Shown here in pieces: positions 23,790 through 32,933 of a DNA stretch of 44,060 nucleotides. The first letter of the stretch is position 1. Each line of letters opens with the position of its first letter. Source of the stretch: Acetobacteraceae bacterium (GTDB taxonomy: Bacteria; Pseudomonadota; Alphaproteobacteria; Zavarziniales; Zavarziniaceae); NCBI GenBank assembly GCA_947379865.1, contig CANCOY010000012.1, positions 1-44,060 on the forward strand, in the 5' to 3' direction. The position numbers and the translations under genes are program-made. Below the pieces are notes generated by a model that saw only the letters and a list, made by a program, of their open reading frames with translations, did not search any database and had not been told where the DNA came from.

Positions 23790-26010
23790 TGCGACCAGGG
23801 CCTGCAGGGCGGGAGCCGCCCGGCTTTGATCCAACCGGCTTTGATCCACCGGGCTTTGATCCACTGGGCCGTGATCCACCGGGCTTGGCGCCAAAAGGTT
23901 TGCTGCCACCCGGCTTGCCACCAAAGGCCTTGCCACCAGCCGGCTTCGCACCGTCCGGCTTGCCGCCAAAGGTGCGGGAGCCCGGCGGCTTGCCATTGGC
24001 CGGCCGGTCGCTGCGTGGCCGGTCACCATCTGGCCGGGCCTTGTCAGGGCGGCCAGCGCCATAGCCACCACCTTCGGAGCGTGGGCCAGAGGGGCGTGCC
24101 CCCGTTGGCTTGTCGCCAAAAGGCCGTGTGCCATAGGGCTTGTCGCCGCGAGGACGCGGGCGCTCGCCGTCATTTGCCCGGGGCGCTGAGCGCGTGTCGT
24201 CGGAGCGTGGGCCAGAGGGGCGCGCACCCGCTGGCTTGTCGCCAAAGGGCCGTGCGCCATAGGGCTTGTCGCTGCGAGGACGGGGACGCTCGCCGTCGGT
24301 GGCGCGGGGTGCTGAGCGGGTGTCGTCGGAACGTGGGCCAGAGGGGCGCGCGCCCGTTGGCTTGTCGCCAAAGGGCCGTGCGGCATAGGGCTTGTCGCTG
24401 CGGGGGCGCGGGCGCTCGCCCTCGGTGGCGCGGGGCGCTGAGCGGGTGTCGTCGGAACGTGGGCCGGAGGGCCGTGCCCCCGTTGGCTTGTCGCCAAAGG
24501 GCCGCGTGCCATAGGGCTTGTCGCTGCGGGGGCGCGGACGCTCGCCCTCAGTCGCCCGGGGTGCCGAGCGCGTGTCGTCGGAACGTGGGCCGGAGGGCCT
24601 TGCACCCGTTGGCTTGTCGCCAAAGGGCCGTGGGCCATAGGGCTTGTCGCTGCGTGGGCGCGGACGCTCGCCCTCGGTTGCCCGGGGTGCCGAGCGCGTG
24701 TCGTCGGAACGCGGGCCTGCGGGCCGTGCGCCATAGGGATTGTCGCTGCGGGGACGCGGACGCTCGCCCTCGCTTGCCCGGGGCGCCGAACGGCTATCGT
24801 CAGAACGCGGGCCGGCAGTTCGGCCGGGTGCAGACTTGCCAGCAAAGGGCCGGGCGCCATGGGGCTTGCCGCCGCGCAGGCGGGCGGCATCGCCCTCGGC
24901 GGGGCGGGGGCCGGGGGCGCCGGGGACGACGGGCTTGGGGCCGCGCAGTTTCAGGGTGCCGCTGCCGGTCTTGCCACCACTGGTCTTGTCGCTGGCCTTG
25001 CGGCCCTCGGGCTTCCAGGCAGTGGGCTGCCAGGCGGCCGCCGCTTCCTCGTCCGGCTCCCAATCGTCGGGCCGAGAGGTGTCGGGGCGCCAGGCTTCGG
25101 GCTGGGCTGCCTCGGTCCTGCTGTTTTCCTGTCTCTGATTATCGGGGCGCTGGTTATCGGCCCGCTGATTATCAGGGCGGTGGGTATCGGCGCGCCTGGC
25201 GCCAGCGGATTTGGAGCCGGCGCTGCGGCCCTTGCGGACCACGCGTTCGATCGCTTCACCGGCCAGGGCCGCTTCCATTTCATGGCGCGGGATGGGGGCC
25301 ACGTCGCCGGCTTCAAGGCCGCCCAGGTCGAAGGGGCCAAAGGAGATGCGTATCAGGCGGTTCACGATCAGGCCCAGATGTTCCATCACCCGGCGAATTT
25401 CGCGGTTCTTGCCTTCCTTCAGGGCCACTGCCAGCCAGGTGTTGGCGCCCTGGGCGTGCTCGATTTCCACCTCGATGCCGCCATAAGTGACGCCCTCGAT
25501 GGTGATGCCGTTGGCCAGATCATAAAGCCGCTTGCTGTCGACCGAGCCGAACACGCGCACCCGGTAGCGCCGGATCCAGCCGGTGGAGGGCAGTTCCAGG
25601 CGGCGTTCCAGTTCGCCGTCGTTGGTGAGCAGCAAAAGCCCTTCGGAATTGAGATCGAGGCGGCCGACCGAGACGACGCGCGGCAACTTGCCCTTGAGTT
25701 CGTCAAAGACCGTGGTGCGGCCCTTTTCGTCCTTGGCGCTCACCACCAGCCCCTTGGGCTTGTAATAGCGCCACATGCGCGAGGGTTCGGGGGCGCCCAC
25801 GGGGGTACCGTCCACGGTCAGGCGCTGGTCGGGGGTCACGTTCACGGCGGGGCTGGTCAGCACCACGCCATCGAGCGCCACACGGCCTTCGCCGATCAGG
25901 CGCTCGGCATCGCGGCGGGAGCAGATGCCGGCACGGGCCAGCACCTTGGCAACGCGTTCGCCCTCATGCGCATCTTCAGGGAGGGCACTGATTTCTGGCT
26001 TGTCATTCAT
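23770..26010 (-). CDS. rluB: RluB-type 23S rRNA pseudouridine synthase with long repetitive tail
   Basis: As drawn 746 residues, of which about the first 255 are the enzyme: an S4 RNA-binding domain (ERVAKVLARAGICSRRDAERL) and the RsuA/RluB synthase domain with the catalytic Asp in VGRLDLNSEGLLLLT and the KEGKNREIRR block. It should form pseudouridine in 23S rRNA. The remaining roughly 490 residues are disordered, rich in Arg, Pro, Asp, Gly and Lys: an NQRADNQRPDNQ segment, then one partial and five full 42-residue repeats, then short GGSKPxGxKP repeats. Highly basic tails are common in alphaproteobacterial RluB, but this one is extreme. ATG 26010 is chosen because the S4 domain begins soon after; ATG 26115 is in frame. 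Confidence 0.92.
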   Translation of the reverse strand: MNDKPEISALPEDAHEGERVAKVLARAGICSRRDAERLIGEGRVALDGVVLTSPAVNVTPDQRLTVDGTPVGAPEPSRMWRYYKPKGLVVSAKDEKGRTTVFDELKGKLPRVVSVGRLDLNSEGLLLLTNDGELERRLELPSTGWIRRYRVRVFGSVDSKRLYDLANGITIEGVTYGGIEVEIEHAQGANTWLAVALKEGKNREIRRVMEHLGLIVNRLIRISFGPFDLGGLEAGDVAPIPRHEMEAALAGEAIERVVRKGRSAGSKSAGARRADTHRPDNQRADNQRPDNQRQENSRTEAAQPEAWRPDTSRPDDWEPDEEAAAAWQPTAWKPEGRKASDKTSGGKTGSGTLKLRGPKPVVPGAPGPRPAEGDAARLRGGKPHGARPFAGKSAPGRTAGPRSDDSRSAPRASEGERPRPRSDNPYGARPAGPRSDDTRSAPRATEGERPRPRSDKPYGPRPFGDKPTGARPSGPRSDDTRSAPRATEGERPRPRSDKPYGTRPFGDKPTGARPSGPRSDDTRSAPRATEGERPRPRSDKPYAARPFGDKPTGARPSGPRSDDTRSAPRATDGERPRPRSDKPYGARPFGDKPAGARPSGPRSDDTRSAPRANDGERPRPRGDKPYGTRPFGDKPTGARPSGPRSEGGGYGAGRPDKARPDGDRPRSDRPANGKPPGSRTFGGKPDGAKPAGGKAFGGKPGGSKPFGAKPGGSRPSGSKPGGSKPVGSKPGGSRPAGPGRNADRRR
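24085..24810 (-). repeat. 126-bp in-frame tandem repeats in the rluB tail
   Basis: Five full copies of a 126-base unit (24085-24714) plus a 96-base partial copy (24715-24810), read on the minus strand. The period is exact: the landmark TGTCGTCGGA or its one-base variant starts at 24195, 24321, 24447, 24573 and 24699. Each unit encodes 42 residues beginning PRSDDTRSAPRATEGERPRP and continuing RSDKPYG, RPFGDKPTGARPSG. Copies differ at a few codons (GP, GT, AA or GA after PY; TEG, TDG or NDG). Because 126 is divisible by three, copy-number changes keep the frame. Confidence 0.95.
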
Positions 26011-26130
26011 GGGCGGAGTGTCGGTTGTCAGGCGCCCGCCCGCAATGGCTCCGGCACTGGGTATTTCCGATGGCTGAGCAGCGATGCCACAGCTTGACGT
26101 GGAGGTGCCTTTCATCGCTCATCTGGGACC

Positions 26131-26586
26131 ATGATCGATGCACCCACACCCATGGACCGGGCGCTGGACGAGGCGCGGGCGGCCGCTGCCCGGGGCGAGG
26201 TGCCCGTGGGGGCGGTGATCGTGGAGCGGGCGACAGGCCTAGTGATTGCCGCCGCCGGCAACCGCACCCGTGAACTGAGCGACCCCACGGCCCATGCCGA
26301 GGTGCTGGTGATCCGCGCCGCTGCCGCCGCACGCGCCAGCGAACGGCTGGGTGGCTGCGACCTTTATGTCACGCTTGAGCCCTGCGCCATGTGCGCCGGG
26401 GCGATTTCCTTTGCCCGCCTTGGCCGCGTTTATTATGGGGCGGCCGACCCCAAGGGCGGGGCGGTGGACCATGGCGTGCGCTTTTTCGCCGCTGCCACCT
26501 GCCATCATGCGCCCGACGTCTATGGCGGTATTGGCGAACGCGCCGCAGCCACCCTGTTGAGCGACTTTTTCGCGGCCCGGCGCTGA
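26131..26586 (+). CDS. tadA: tRNA-specific adenosine deaminase TadA
   Basis: Zinc-dependent deaminase that converts A34 to inosine in tRNA-Arg, 151 residues. The catalytic HAE (in DPTAHAEVLVIRAA) and the zinc motif PCAMC (in TLEPCAMCAGAI) are present, and the family block GRVYYGAADPKGGA follows. ATG codons at 26131 and 26152 are both possible starts; the difference is only a few residues. It diverges from the rluB-like gene, with 120 bases or less between them depending on the starts, an arrangement common in alphaproteobacteria. Confidence 0.95.
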   Translation: MIDAPTPMDRALDEARAAAARGEVPVGAVIVERATGLVIAAAGNRTRELSDPTAHAEVLVIRAAAAARASERLGGCDLYVTLEPCAMCAGAISFARLGRVYYGAADPKGGAVDHGVRFFAAATCHHAPDVYGGIGERAAATLLSDFFAARR

Positions 26587-26688
26587 GGTTTTATCCCGCA
26601 GGATTTCCCCTTTCGGCTGGCTGACGGACGGCCTCTTCAGGCGTATGATGCGCCCGGAAAAATGACGATAGCGTCAGGGAGAAACACC

Positions 26689-27927
<1,239 letters not shown>

Positions 27928-27941
27928 GCTGTCTGGCTAAG

Positions 27942-27976
27942 GGCCCCGTCGCATCCTGCGGCGGGGCCACTCTTTT
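27942..27976 (+). terminator. Rho-independent terminator after the acyl-CoA dehydrogenase gene
   Basis: A 12-bp stem GGCCCCGTCGCA / TGCGGCGGGGCC with one G-U pair, loop TCC, followed by ACTCTTTTC. It begins 15 bases after the stop codon. Confidence 0.78.
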
Positions 27977-27987
27977 CTGGAACAGAC

Positions 27988-29217
27988 ATGACGTCACCCG
28001 ACAGCCCGGTCGGGGCACTGCCGCACGGCCCTGCGGCAGAGCGCCCCGTTACCCGCGACCCGCGCCTGTGGGCCCTGGCGCTTGGCAATTTCGCCATGGG
28101 CACCGGCGCCATGATGATCGCGGGCCTGTTGCCCCTCATCTCGGCTGATCTGGATGTTTCCATCTCCCTCGCGGGGCAGCTGGTGACGGCCTTTGCCGTG
28201 GCGGTGGCCCTGGGTGGGCCGCTGCTGGCTGGCCCCACCAGCCGCATCCAGCGCCGTCGCCTGCTGACGGTTGCCCTTGGCCTGTTCATCGGGGCAAACC
28301 TGCTGGGGGCCATGGCGACCAGTTTCACGGCCCTTATCGTCAGCCGGGTGGCGGCGGGCCTGGCGGCCAGCCTGTTCACGCCCCATGCCACGGGCACGGC
28401 GGCGGCGATGGTGGGGCCAGATCAGCGCGGGCGGGCGATTTCGCTGGTCTTCATCGGCTTTACCATGGCCTCGGTGCTGGGCGTGCCCCTGGGCATGCTG
28501 GTGGGCCACTTTCTGGGCTGGCGTATGTCGCTGATGGCGGTGGCCGGTGCAGCCGCAGTCGCGCTGGTGGTGCTGTGGCGTTTCCTGCCACTTCGGATCG
28601 ACAGCCCGGTGGTGAACATCGCTGGCTGGATTGCGATCCTGCGCAACCGCCAGGTGATGGCGGTCATCATCAGCAATGCCACCCAGATCCTGGGACAGAT
28701 GATGACGTTCTCCTATATCGCGCCCTTGCTGACGCATACCTCGGGCCTTGATGGCACCTGGCTGACGGTGTTCATGACGGCCTTTGGCTTTGCCGGGGTG
28801 ATGGGCAACATCATCTGTGGACGGCTGATTGACCGCATCGGGCCGGCCCGCACCTCGCATCTGGCGCTGGGCAGCATGGTGGTGGCCTTCCTTGCCTGGA
28901 TCCTGGGGGGCGGGACCATGCTGGCGGTGATCCCCTTGTGTCTCTTGTGGGGGCTTGGGGCCTTTGCCGTGAACACGGCACAGCAGACCCGGCTGGTGGC
29001 GGCAGCGCCCCTGCTGGCGGGCGCTTCCCTGCCGCTCAACAGTTCGGCGGTCTATATCGGCCAGGCCTTTGGCGCTGGCGTGGGCGGCTTGCTGCTGGCA
29101 AAGGTGGGGGTGGAGGTGCTGCCGCCCTTTACCCTTGGCTTCATCCTTGCGGCCTTTGTCCTCTCTCTCGTCACCAGCCGCGCGGCTGGCAAGACAGGGG
29201 CTCAGGCGGCGTCGTAA
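27988..29217 (+). CDS. MFS transporter, DHA1 / AraJ-like
   Basis: Predicted 409-residue inner-membrane transporter with twelve hydrophobic helices. The beginning (LALGNFAMGTGAMMIAGLLP) and the helix 4-5 region (RVAAGLAASLFTPHATGTAA, GPDQRGRAISLVF, GVPLGMLVGHFLGWR) match the AraJ/SotB-type sugar or drug efflux branch of the DHA1 family. Substrate not determinable. The start ATG lies just behind the terminator of the preceding gene, with a weak GGAAC ribosome-binding site. Its 3' end overlaps the end of the convergent paaE by 16 bases. Confidence 0.87.
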   Translation: MTSPDSPVGALPHGPAAERPVTRDPRLWALALGNFAMGTGAMMIAGLLPLISADLDVSISLAGQLVTAFAVAVALGGPLLAGPTSRIQRRRLLTVALGLFIGANLLGAMATSFTALIVSRVAAGLAASLFTPHATGTAAAMVGPDQRGRAISLVFIGFTMASVLGVPLGMLVGHFLGWRMSLMAVAGAAAVALVVLWRFLPLRIDSPVVNIAGWIAILRNRQVMAVIISNATQILGQMMTFSYIAPLLTHTSGLDGTWLTVFMTAFGFAGVMGNIICGRLIDRIGPARTSHLALGSMVVAFLAWILGGGTMLAVIPLCLLWGLGAFAVNTAQQTRLVAAAPLLAGASLPLNSSAVYIGQAFGAGVGGLLLAKVGVEVLPPFTLGFILAAFVLSLVTSRAAGKTGAQAAS

Positions 29218-30275
29218 TCGATGGTGACGTGGGCGCAGGTGGGGCGCGACTGGCAGGTGAGGACAAAGCCCGCGTCGATCTCCCAGGGCTGCAGGGAATA
29301 GTTCAGTTCCATCTCCACCGTGCCCTCCACCAGCCTCGCCCGGCAGGTGCAGCACATGCCGCCCTTGCAGGAATAGGGCAGGTCGAGGCCGGCGCGCAGG
29401 GCCGCGTCGATCACCATCTCCCCCTCGGCCACGGGGACCATGTGGTGGCGCCCGTCCAGCACGATCTCGGCCGTGGCAAAGGGGCTCTCCAGGGCCTCTG
29501 GCGTGGGGGGCGGGCCGCGACGGCTGCCTTCGGCGGGGGTGAAGCGCTCGGCATGGACCCGCGCTGGCTCCACGCCCAGGCTGGCAAGCACGCCCGTTGC
29601 CGCTTCGATCATGCCCTCTGGCCCACACAGGAACACGCTGTCGGCCTCGGCGGCTGGCACGATGCCGCCCAGCAGGGTGCCAAGGCGTGCCTCGTCCAGG
29701 CGCCCGTGCAGGATCGGTACGTCCTGCGCCTCGCGGCTGAGTACGTGGAACACCGACAGGCGGTCCATGTGCTGGTCCTTCATGGCCGCCAACTCGTCGC
29801 GGAACAGGATGTCGCCCGTTGTGCGGTTGCCATAAAGCAGCACAAAGCGGCTGTGCGGCTCCTGCGCCAGCAGGGTGCGGGCCAGTGACAGGATCGGCGT
29901 AATGCCCGAGCCACAGGCGATGGCCAGATGCAGCCGCGCGGCGTCTGGCTGGGCTGGCGTGGTGAAGCTGCCCATGGGGGTCATCACCTCCAGCCGGTCG
30001 CCGGCCTTCAGCGCGGTGTTGGCAAAGCTGGAAAAGACGCCACCGGGGACGCGCTTTACCGCCACCCGCAGTTCGCCATCGTCCATGCCCGAACAGATCG
30101 AATAGGCGCGACGCACGTCCTCGCCTGCAATGGTGGTGCGCAGGGTCAGATATTGTCCGGCCTCGAAGCGATAGGCCTCGGCCAGGTCGGCGGGCACGTG
30201 AAAGCTGAGGGAGACGGCGTCCGGCGTCTCGCGCCGCACCTCGCGCAGGTCGAGGGAATGGAACCGCGGGCTCAT
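29202..30275 (-). CDS. paaE: Phenylacetyl-CoA epoxidase reductase PaaE
   Basis: Electron-transfer subunit of the phenylacetyl-CoA 1,2-epoxidase, 357 residues. Ferredoxin-NADP reductase-type FAD domain (RRAYSICSG), NAD(P)-binding domain (IACGSGITPILSLARTLL, FLCGPEGMIEA) and a C-terminal plant-type 2Fe-2S ferredoxin domain with Cys ligands in YSCKGGMCCTC and a later LTCQSRPT. It passes electrons from NADPH to the PaaA diiron centre. The start follows a short leader after paaD (16 bases). The open frame extends upstream without conserved sequence. Confidence 0.95.
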   Translation of the reverse strand: MSPRFHSLDLREVRRETPDAVSLSFHVPADLAEAYRFEAGQYLTLRTTIAGEDVRRAYSICSGMDDGELRVAVKRVPGGVFSSFANTALKAGDRLEVMTPMGSFTTPAQPDAARLHLAIACGSGITPILSLARTLLAQEPHSRFVLLYGNRTTGDILFRDELAAMKDQHMDRLSVFHVLSREAQDVPILHGRLDEARLGTLLGGIVPAAEADSVFLCGPEGMIEAATGVLASLGVEPARVHAERFTPAEGSRRGPPPTPEALESPFATAEIVLDGRHHMVPVAEGEMVIDAALRAGLDLPYSCKGGMCCTCRARLVEGTVEMELNYSLQPWEIDAGFVLTCQSRPTCAHVTIDYDAA

Positions 30276-30291
30276 TCTGGTCTCCGGCAGG

Positions 30292-30795
30292 TTACAGGCA
30301 TTTGAAATAGTCAAAGGGCTCGGCGCAGGTGCGGCAGCGGTACAGGGCCTTGCAGGCGGTGGAGCCGAATTCCGAGACCTGTTCGGTATCAGCCGAGGCG
30401 CATTGCGGGCAGGCCACCACATCGGGCGCTGCGAACAGGCCACGCCGCCCGGTGCTGGCCACCGGCGGGGCAATGCCGGCCTCCAGCAGGCGGGCGCGGC
30501 CCGCGTCCGTCAGCCAGTCGGTGGTCCAGGCGGGTGACAGGGACAGGCGCACCTGCACGGGCGCAATCCCCGCCCGGGTCAGCGCCGTCTCCACGTCCAG
30601 CGTGATCACGTTCATGGCGGGGCAGCCGGAATAGGTGGGGGTGATGGTCACCTCCACCCCGTCACCTGCCAGCCGCACGTCGCGCAGCACCCCCAGATCC
30701 TCGATGGTGAGGGTAGGGATTTCCGGGTCGCAGACGGTGGCGGCAGCGGCCCAGGCGCGGGCAACCAGATCGCCCGTCTGGGCGGCCTCTACCAT
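30292..30795 (-). CDS. paaD: Phenylacetyl-CoA epoxidase subunit PaaD
   Basis: A 167-residue protein of the MIP18/SufT-like DUF59 family needed for phenylacetyl-CoA epoxidase activity, probably for metal-centre assembly. The DUF59 part (CDPEIPTLTIEDLGVLRDV, TPTYSGCPAMNVI) is followed by the PaaD-specific zinc-ribbon-like end with cysteines in VACPQCASADT and YRCRTCAEPFDYFKCL. The ATG at 30795 overlaps the end of paaC by 7 bases. Position between paaC and paaE is the standard order. Confidence 0.95.
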   Translation of the reverse strand: MVEAAQTGDLVARAWAAAATVCDPEIPTLTIEDLGVLRDVRLAGDGVEVTITPTYSGCPAMNVITLDVETALTRAGIAPVQVRLSLSPAWTTDWLTDAGRARLLEAGIAPPVASTGRRGLFAAPDVVACPQCASADTEQVSEFGSTACKALYRCRTCAEPFDYFKCL

Positions 30796-31544
30796 GTTGC
30801 GCCGGGATAGGCACGCTGCAGGAACTGCATGTCGGCCAGCAGATGCCCCAGATGCTCGCTGTGCCGGCCCTTGCGGCCGCCCGACTGGTGCCAGCCATCG
30901 GCGGGGCGGGCGAGCGTCGCCTGGGCCAGCACCATGTCCATGGTGGTATTCCATTCGGCACGCACGCTTTCGGGGTCCATGGCAATGCCGGCTGCGATCA
31001 GGGTGCGCCCGGCCTCGTCCACCTCGAACAGCTCGCCCCCATAGGGCCACAGTTCCTCCACCGCCTCGGCGGCGCGGGCGTGGCTTTCGTCGGTGCCGTC
31101 ACCCAGGCGGATCAGCCATTCGCCGGCATGGCGCACGTGATAGGCCACTTCCTTTTCGGCCTTGGCGGCAACGGCCGCGATGGTCGGATCGGCAGAGGCC
31201 TTCAACCCGCGCCACAGCGGCGCCATGAAGGCGGAATAGATCAGCTGGCGGACGATGGTGCGGGCGAAGTCGCCATTGGGCTGTTCCACCAGCAGCACAT
31301 TCTGCCAGTCAGGCACATCCCGCAGATAGGCCAGCGCATCCTCGTCGCGACCCTTGCCCTCGATCTCGCCGGCATGGGCATAGAGCATGCGCGCCTGGCC
31401 GATCAGGTCGAGGGCGATATTGGCCAGCGCCAGTTCCTCTTCCAGCTGTGGGGCCACGCCAATCCATTCCGACAGGCGGTGCCCCAGGATCAGGGCATCA
31501 TCAGCCAGCCGCAGGGCAAAAAGGAAACGCGGGTCGTGGGTCAT
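30789..31544 (-). CDS. paaC: Phenylacetyl-CoA epoxidase structural subunit PaaC
   Basis: A 251-residue ferritin-like subunit that forms the stable AC core of the epoxidase with PaaA but carries no complete diiron site of its own. Typical blocks: RLADDALILGHRLSEW, ALANIALDLIGQARMLY, EKEVAYHVRHAGEWLIRLGDGT and the C-terminal GHLLADMQFLQRAYPGATW. It overlaps paaB by one base and paaD by 7, as expected for a translationally coupled operon. Confidence 0.95.
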   Translation of the reverse strand: MTHDPRFLFALRLADDALILGHRLSEWIGVAPQLEEELALANIALDLIGQARMLYAHAGEIEGKGRDEDALAYLRDVPDWQNVLLVEQPNGDFARTIVRQLIYSAFMAPLWRGLKASADPTIAAVAAKAEKEVAYHVRHAGEWLIRLGDGTDESHARAAEAVEELWPYGGELFEVDEAGRTLIAAGIAMDPESVRAEWNTTMDMVLAQATLARPADGWHQSGGRKGRHSEHLGHLLADMQFLQRAYPGATW

Positions 31545-31831
31545 TACATGTGGCCAACTTCGTCGGGCACCTCGTAAAAGGTGGGGTGCCGATAGATCTT
31601 GCTGGCGGTCGGCTCAAACAGCATGCCGGCCTCGGCAGGCTCAGAGGCGATGATGGCGGCCGAGGGTACCACCCAGATCGACACGCCTTCGCCCCGGCGG
31701 GTATAGACGTCGCGGGCCGCCTGCAGGGCCATTTCGGCGTCTGCAGCATGCAGGCTGCCTGCATGCTTGTGCGCGAGGCCATTGCGGGCGCGCAGGAAGA
31801 CTTCCCACAGGGGGACATGGGCTGTCGTCAT
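31544..31831 (-). CDS. paaB: Phenylacetyl-CoA epoxidase subunit PaaB
   Basis: A 95-residue small subunit, required for epoxidase activity and thought to bridge PaaAC units. Recognised by WEVFLRARNGLAHKHAGSLHA, MALQAARDVYTRRGEGVSIWVV and the end YRHPTFYEVPDEVGHM. Length is normal. Starts 10 bases after the paaA stop. Confidence 0.95.
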   Translation of the reverse strand: MTTAHVPLWEVFLRARNGLAHKHAGSLHAADAEMALQAARDVYTRRGEGVSIWVVPSAAIIASEPAEAGMLFEPTASKIYRHPTFYEVPDEVGHM

Positions 31832-31841
31832 GGGATCGTTC

Positions 31842-32849
31842 CTATTCCGCTGCGGCGGCGGTCACCGCTGCGGCCGCGCGACGGCGGCGTTTCTCGGCAT
31901 GGGCAAGGGCCGCCTCGCGCACCCAGGCGCCTGACTCATGGGCTTCGCGGCGCTGGCGCAGACGCTGACGGTTACATGGGCCATTGCCCGCGATCACGGC
32001 CTTGAATTCGGTCCAGTCGATCTCACCGATGGTCCAATGGCCGCTTTCCGCGTCGTGCTTCAGGGCGGGATCGGGGATCTCCAGACCCATGTAATGGGCC
32101 TGGGGGACGGTGGCGTCGATGAACTGCTGGCGCAGTTCGTCATTGGTAAAGCGCTTGATCTTCCAGCGCATGGAGGTGTCGGAGTGCTGCGAGGCGGAAT
32201 CGGGCGGGCCGAACATCATGACTGAGGGCCACCACCAGCGGTTCAGGGCATCCTGGGCCATGGCCTTTTGGGCGGGCGAGCCCTTGGCCAGGGTGTTCAT
32301 GATCTCGAAGCCCTGGCGCTGGTGAAAGCTTTCTTCCTTGCACACCTTGATCATGGCGCGGGCATAGGGGCCATAGGAACAGCGGCACAGCGGGATCTGG
32401 TTCATGATCGCCGCGCCATCCACCAGCCAGCCAATGGCGCCAATGTCGGCCCAGGACAGGGTCGGATAATTGAAGATGGAGGAATACTTGGCCTTGCCCG
32501 ACAGCAGCTGGTCCACCAGCTCCTCGCGCGCCACGCCCAGCGTCTCGGCAGCAGAATAGAGATAGAGGCCGTGGCCACCCTCGTCCTGGACCTTGGCGAT
32601 CAGGGCCGCCTTGCGGCGCAGCGACGGCGCGCGGGTTACCCAGTTGCCTTCGGGCAGCATGCCGACAATCTCGGAATGGGCGTGCTGCGAGATCTGGCGC
32701 ACCAGGGTCCGGCGATAGGCCTCTGGCATCCAGTCGTTCGGCTCGATCCGCTCCTCGGCATCGATCCGGGCCTGGAAGCGGGCCATGCGATCCGCATCCT
32801 CGGCGCCGCCGTCGGCCGCGTCCTTCGCATTCAGCGCCTGAGTGTACAT
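31842..32849 (-). CDS. paaA: Phenylacetyl-CoA epoxidase catalytic subunit PaaA
   Basis: Diiron catalytic subunit that epoxidises the ring of phenylacetyl-CoA, the first committed step of aerobic phenylacetate breakdown; 335 residues. Diiron ligand motifs are visible in HSEIVGMLPEG, KVQDEGGHGLYLY and KEESFHQRQG, and the substrate-side YSSIFNYPTLSWADIGAIGW is conserved. GGGAGG lies eight bases before the start. First gene of the paaABCDE run and directly behind the PaaX-like operator. The C terminus ends in an Ala-rich run of uncertain value. The genes for later steps (paaG, paaZ, paaJ, paaH) and the ligase paaK are not in the window. Confidence 0.96.
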   Translation of the reverse strand: MYTQALNAKDAADGGAEDADRMARFQARIDAEERIEPNDWMPEAYRRTLVRQISQHAHSEIVGMLPEGNWVTRAPSLRRKAALIAKVQDEGGHGLYLYSAAETLGVAREELVDQLLSGKAKYSSIFNYPTLSWADIGAIGWLVDGAAIMNQIPLCRCSYGPYARAMIKVCKEESFHQRQGFEIMNTLAKGSPAQKAMAQDALNRWWWPSVMMFGPPDSASQHSDTSMRWKIKRFTNDELRQQFIDATVPQAHYMGLEIPDPALKHDAESGHWTIGEIDWTEFKAVIAGNGPCNRQRLRQRREAHESGAWVREAALAHAEKRRRRAAAAVTAAAAE

Positions 32850-32884
32850 GCCCGATCCTCCCTGAGTGACCTACTCAAACATAT

Positions 32885-32917
32885 AACAAAAATCATGTCC
32901 ACAAGATGTTTTGCGTA
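32885..32917 (-). promoter_or_regulatory. Putative PaaX operator upstream of paaA
   Basis: Two 15-base sites face each other across CCA: GACATGATTTTTGTT on the minus strand (32885-32899) and AAGATGTTTTGCGTA on the plus strand (32903-32917). Each agrees at 11 of 15 positions with the E. coli PaaX consensus as I remember it, WWTRTGATTCGYGWT. The left site overlaps a probable promoter for paaA (minus-strand TATGTT -10, CTTGTG -35 with 16-base spacing). The surrounding 45 bases are markedly A/T-rich. Confidence 0.6.
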
Positions 32918-32933
32918 ACATATTGGCCACCCC

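Noticed and set aside
24085..24810. Regular repeats as a CRISPR array
   Set aside because: Units are 126 bases, contiguous, in frame and coding, with no unique spacers and no cas genes.
23676..25490. A 604-codon plus-strand open frame and a 554-codon minus-strand frame across the rluB tail
   Set aside because: Both are shadows of the G+C-rich, three-divisible 126-bp repeats; neither has a family motif over that stretch, and the real minus-strand part is only rsmD.
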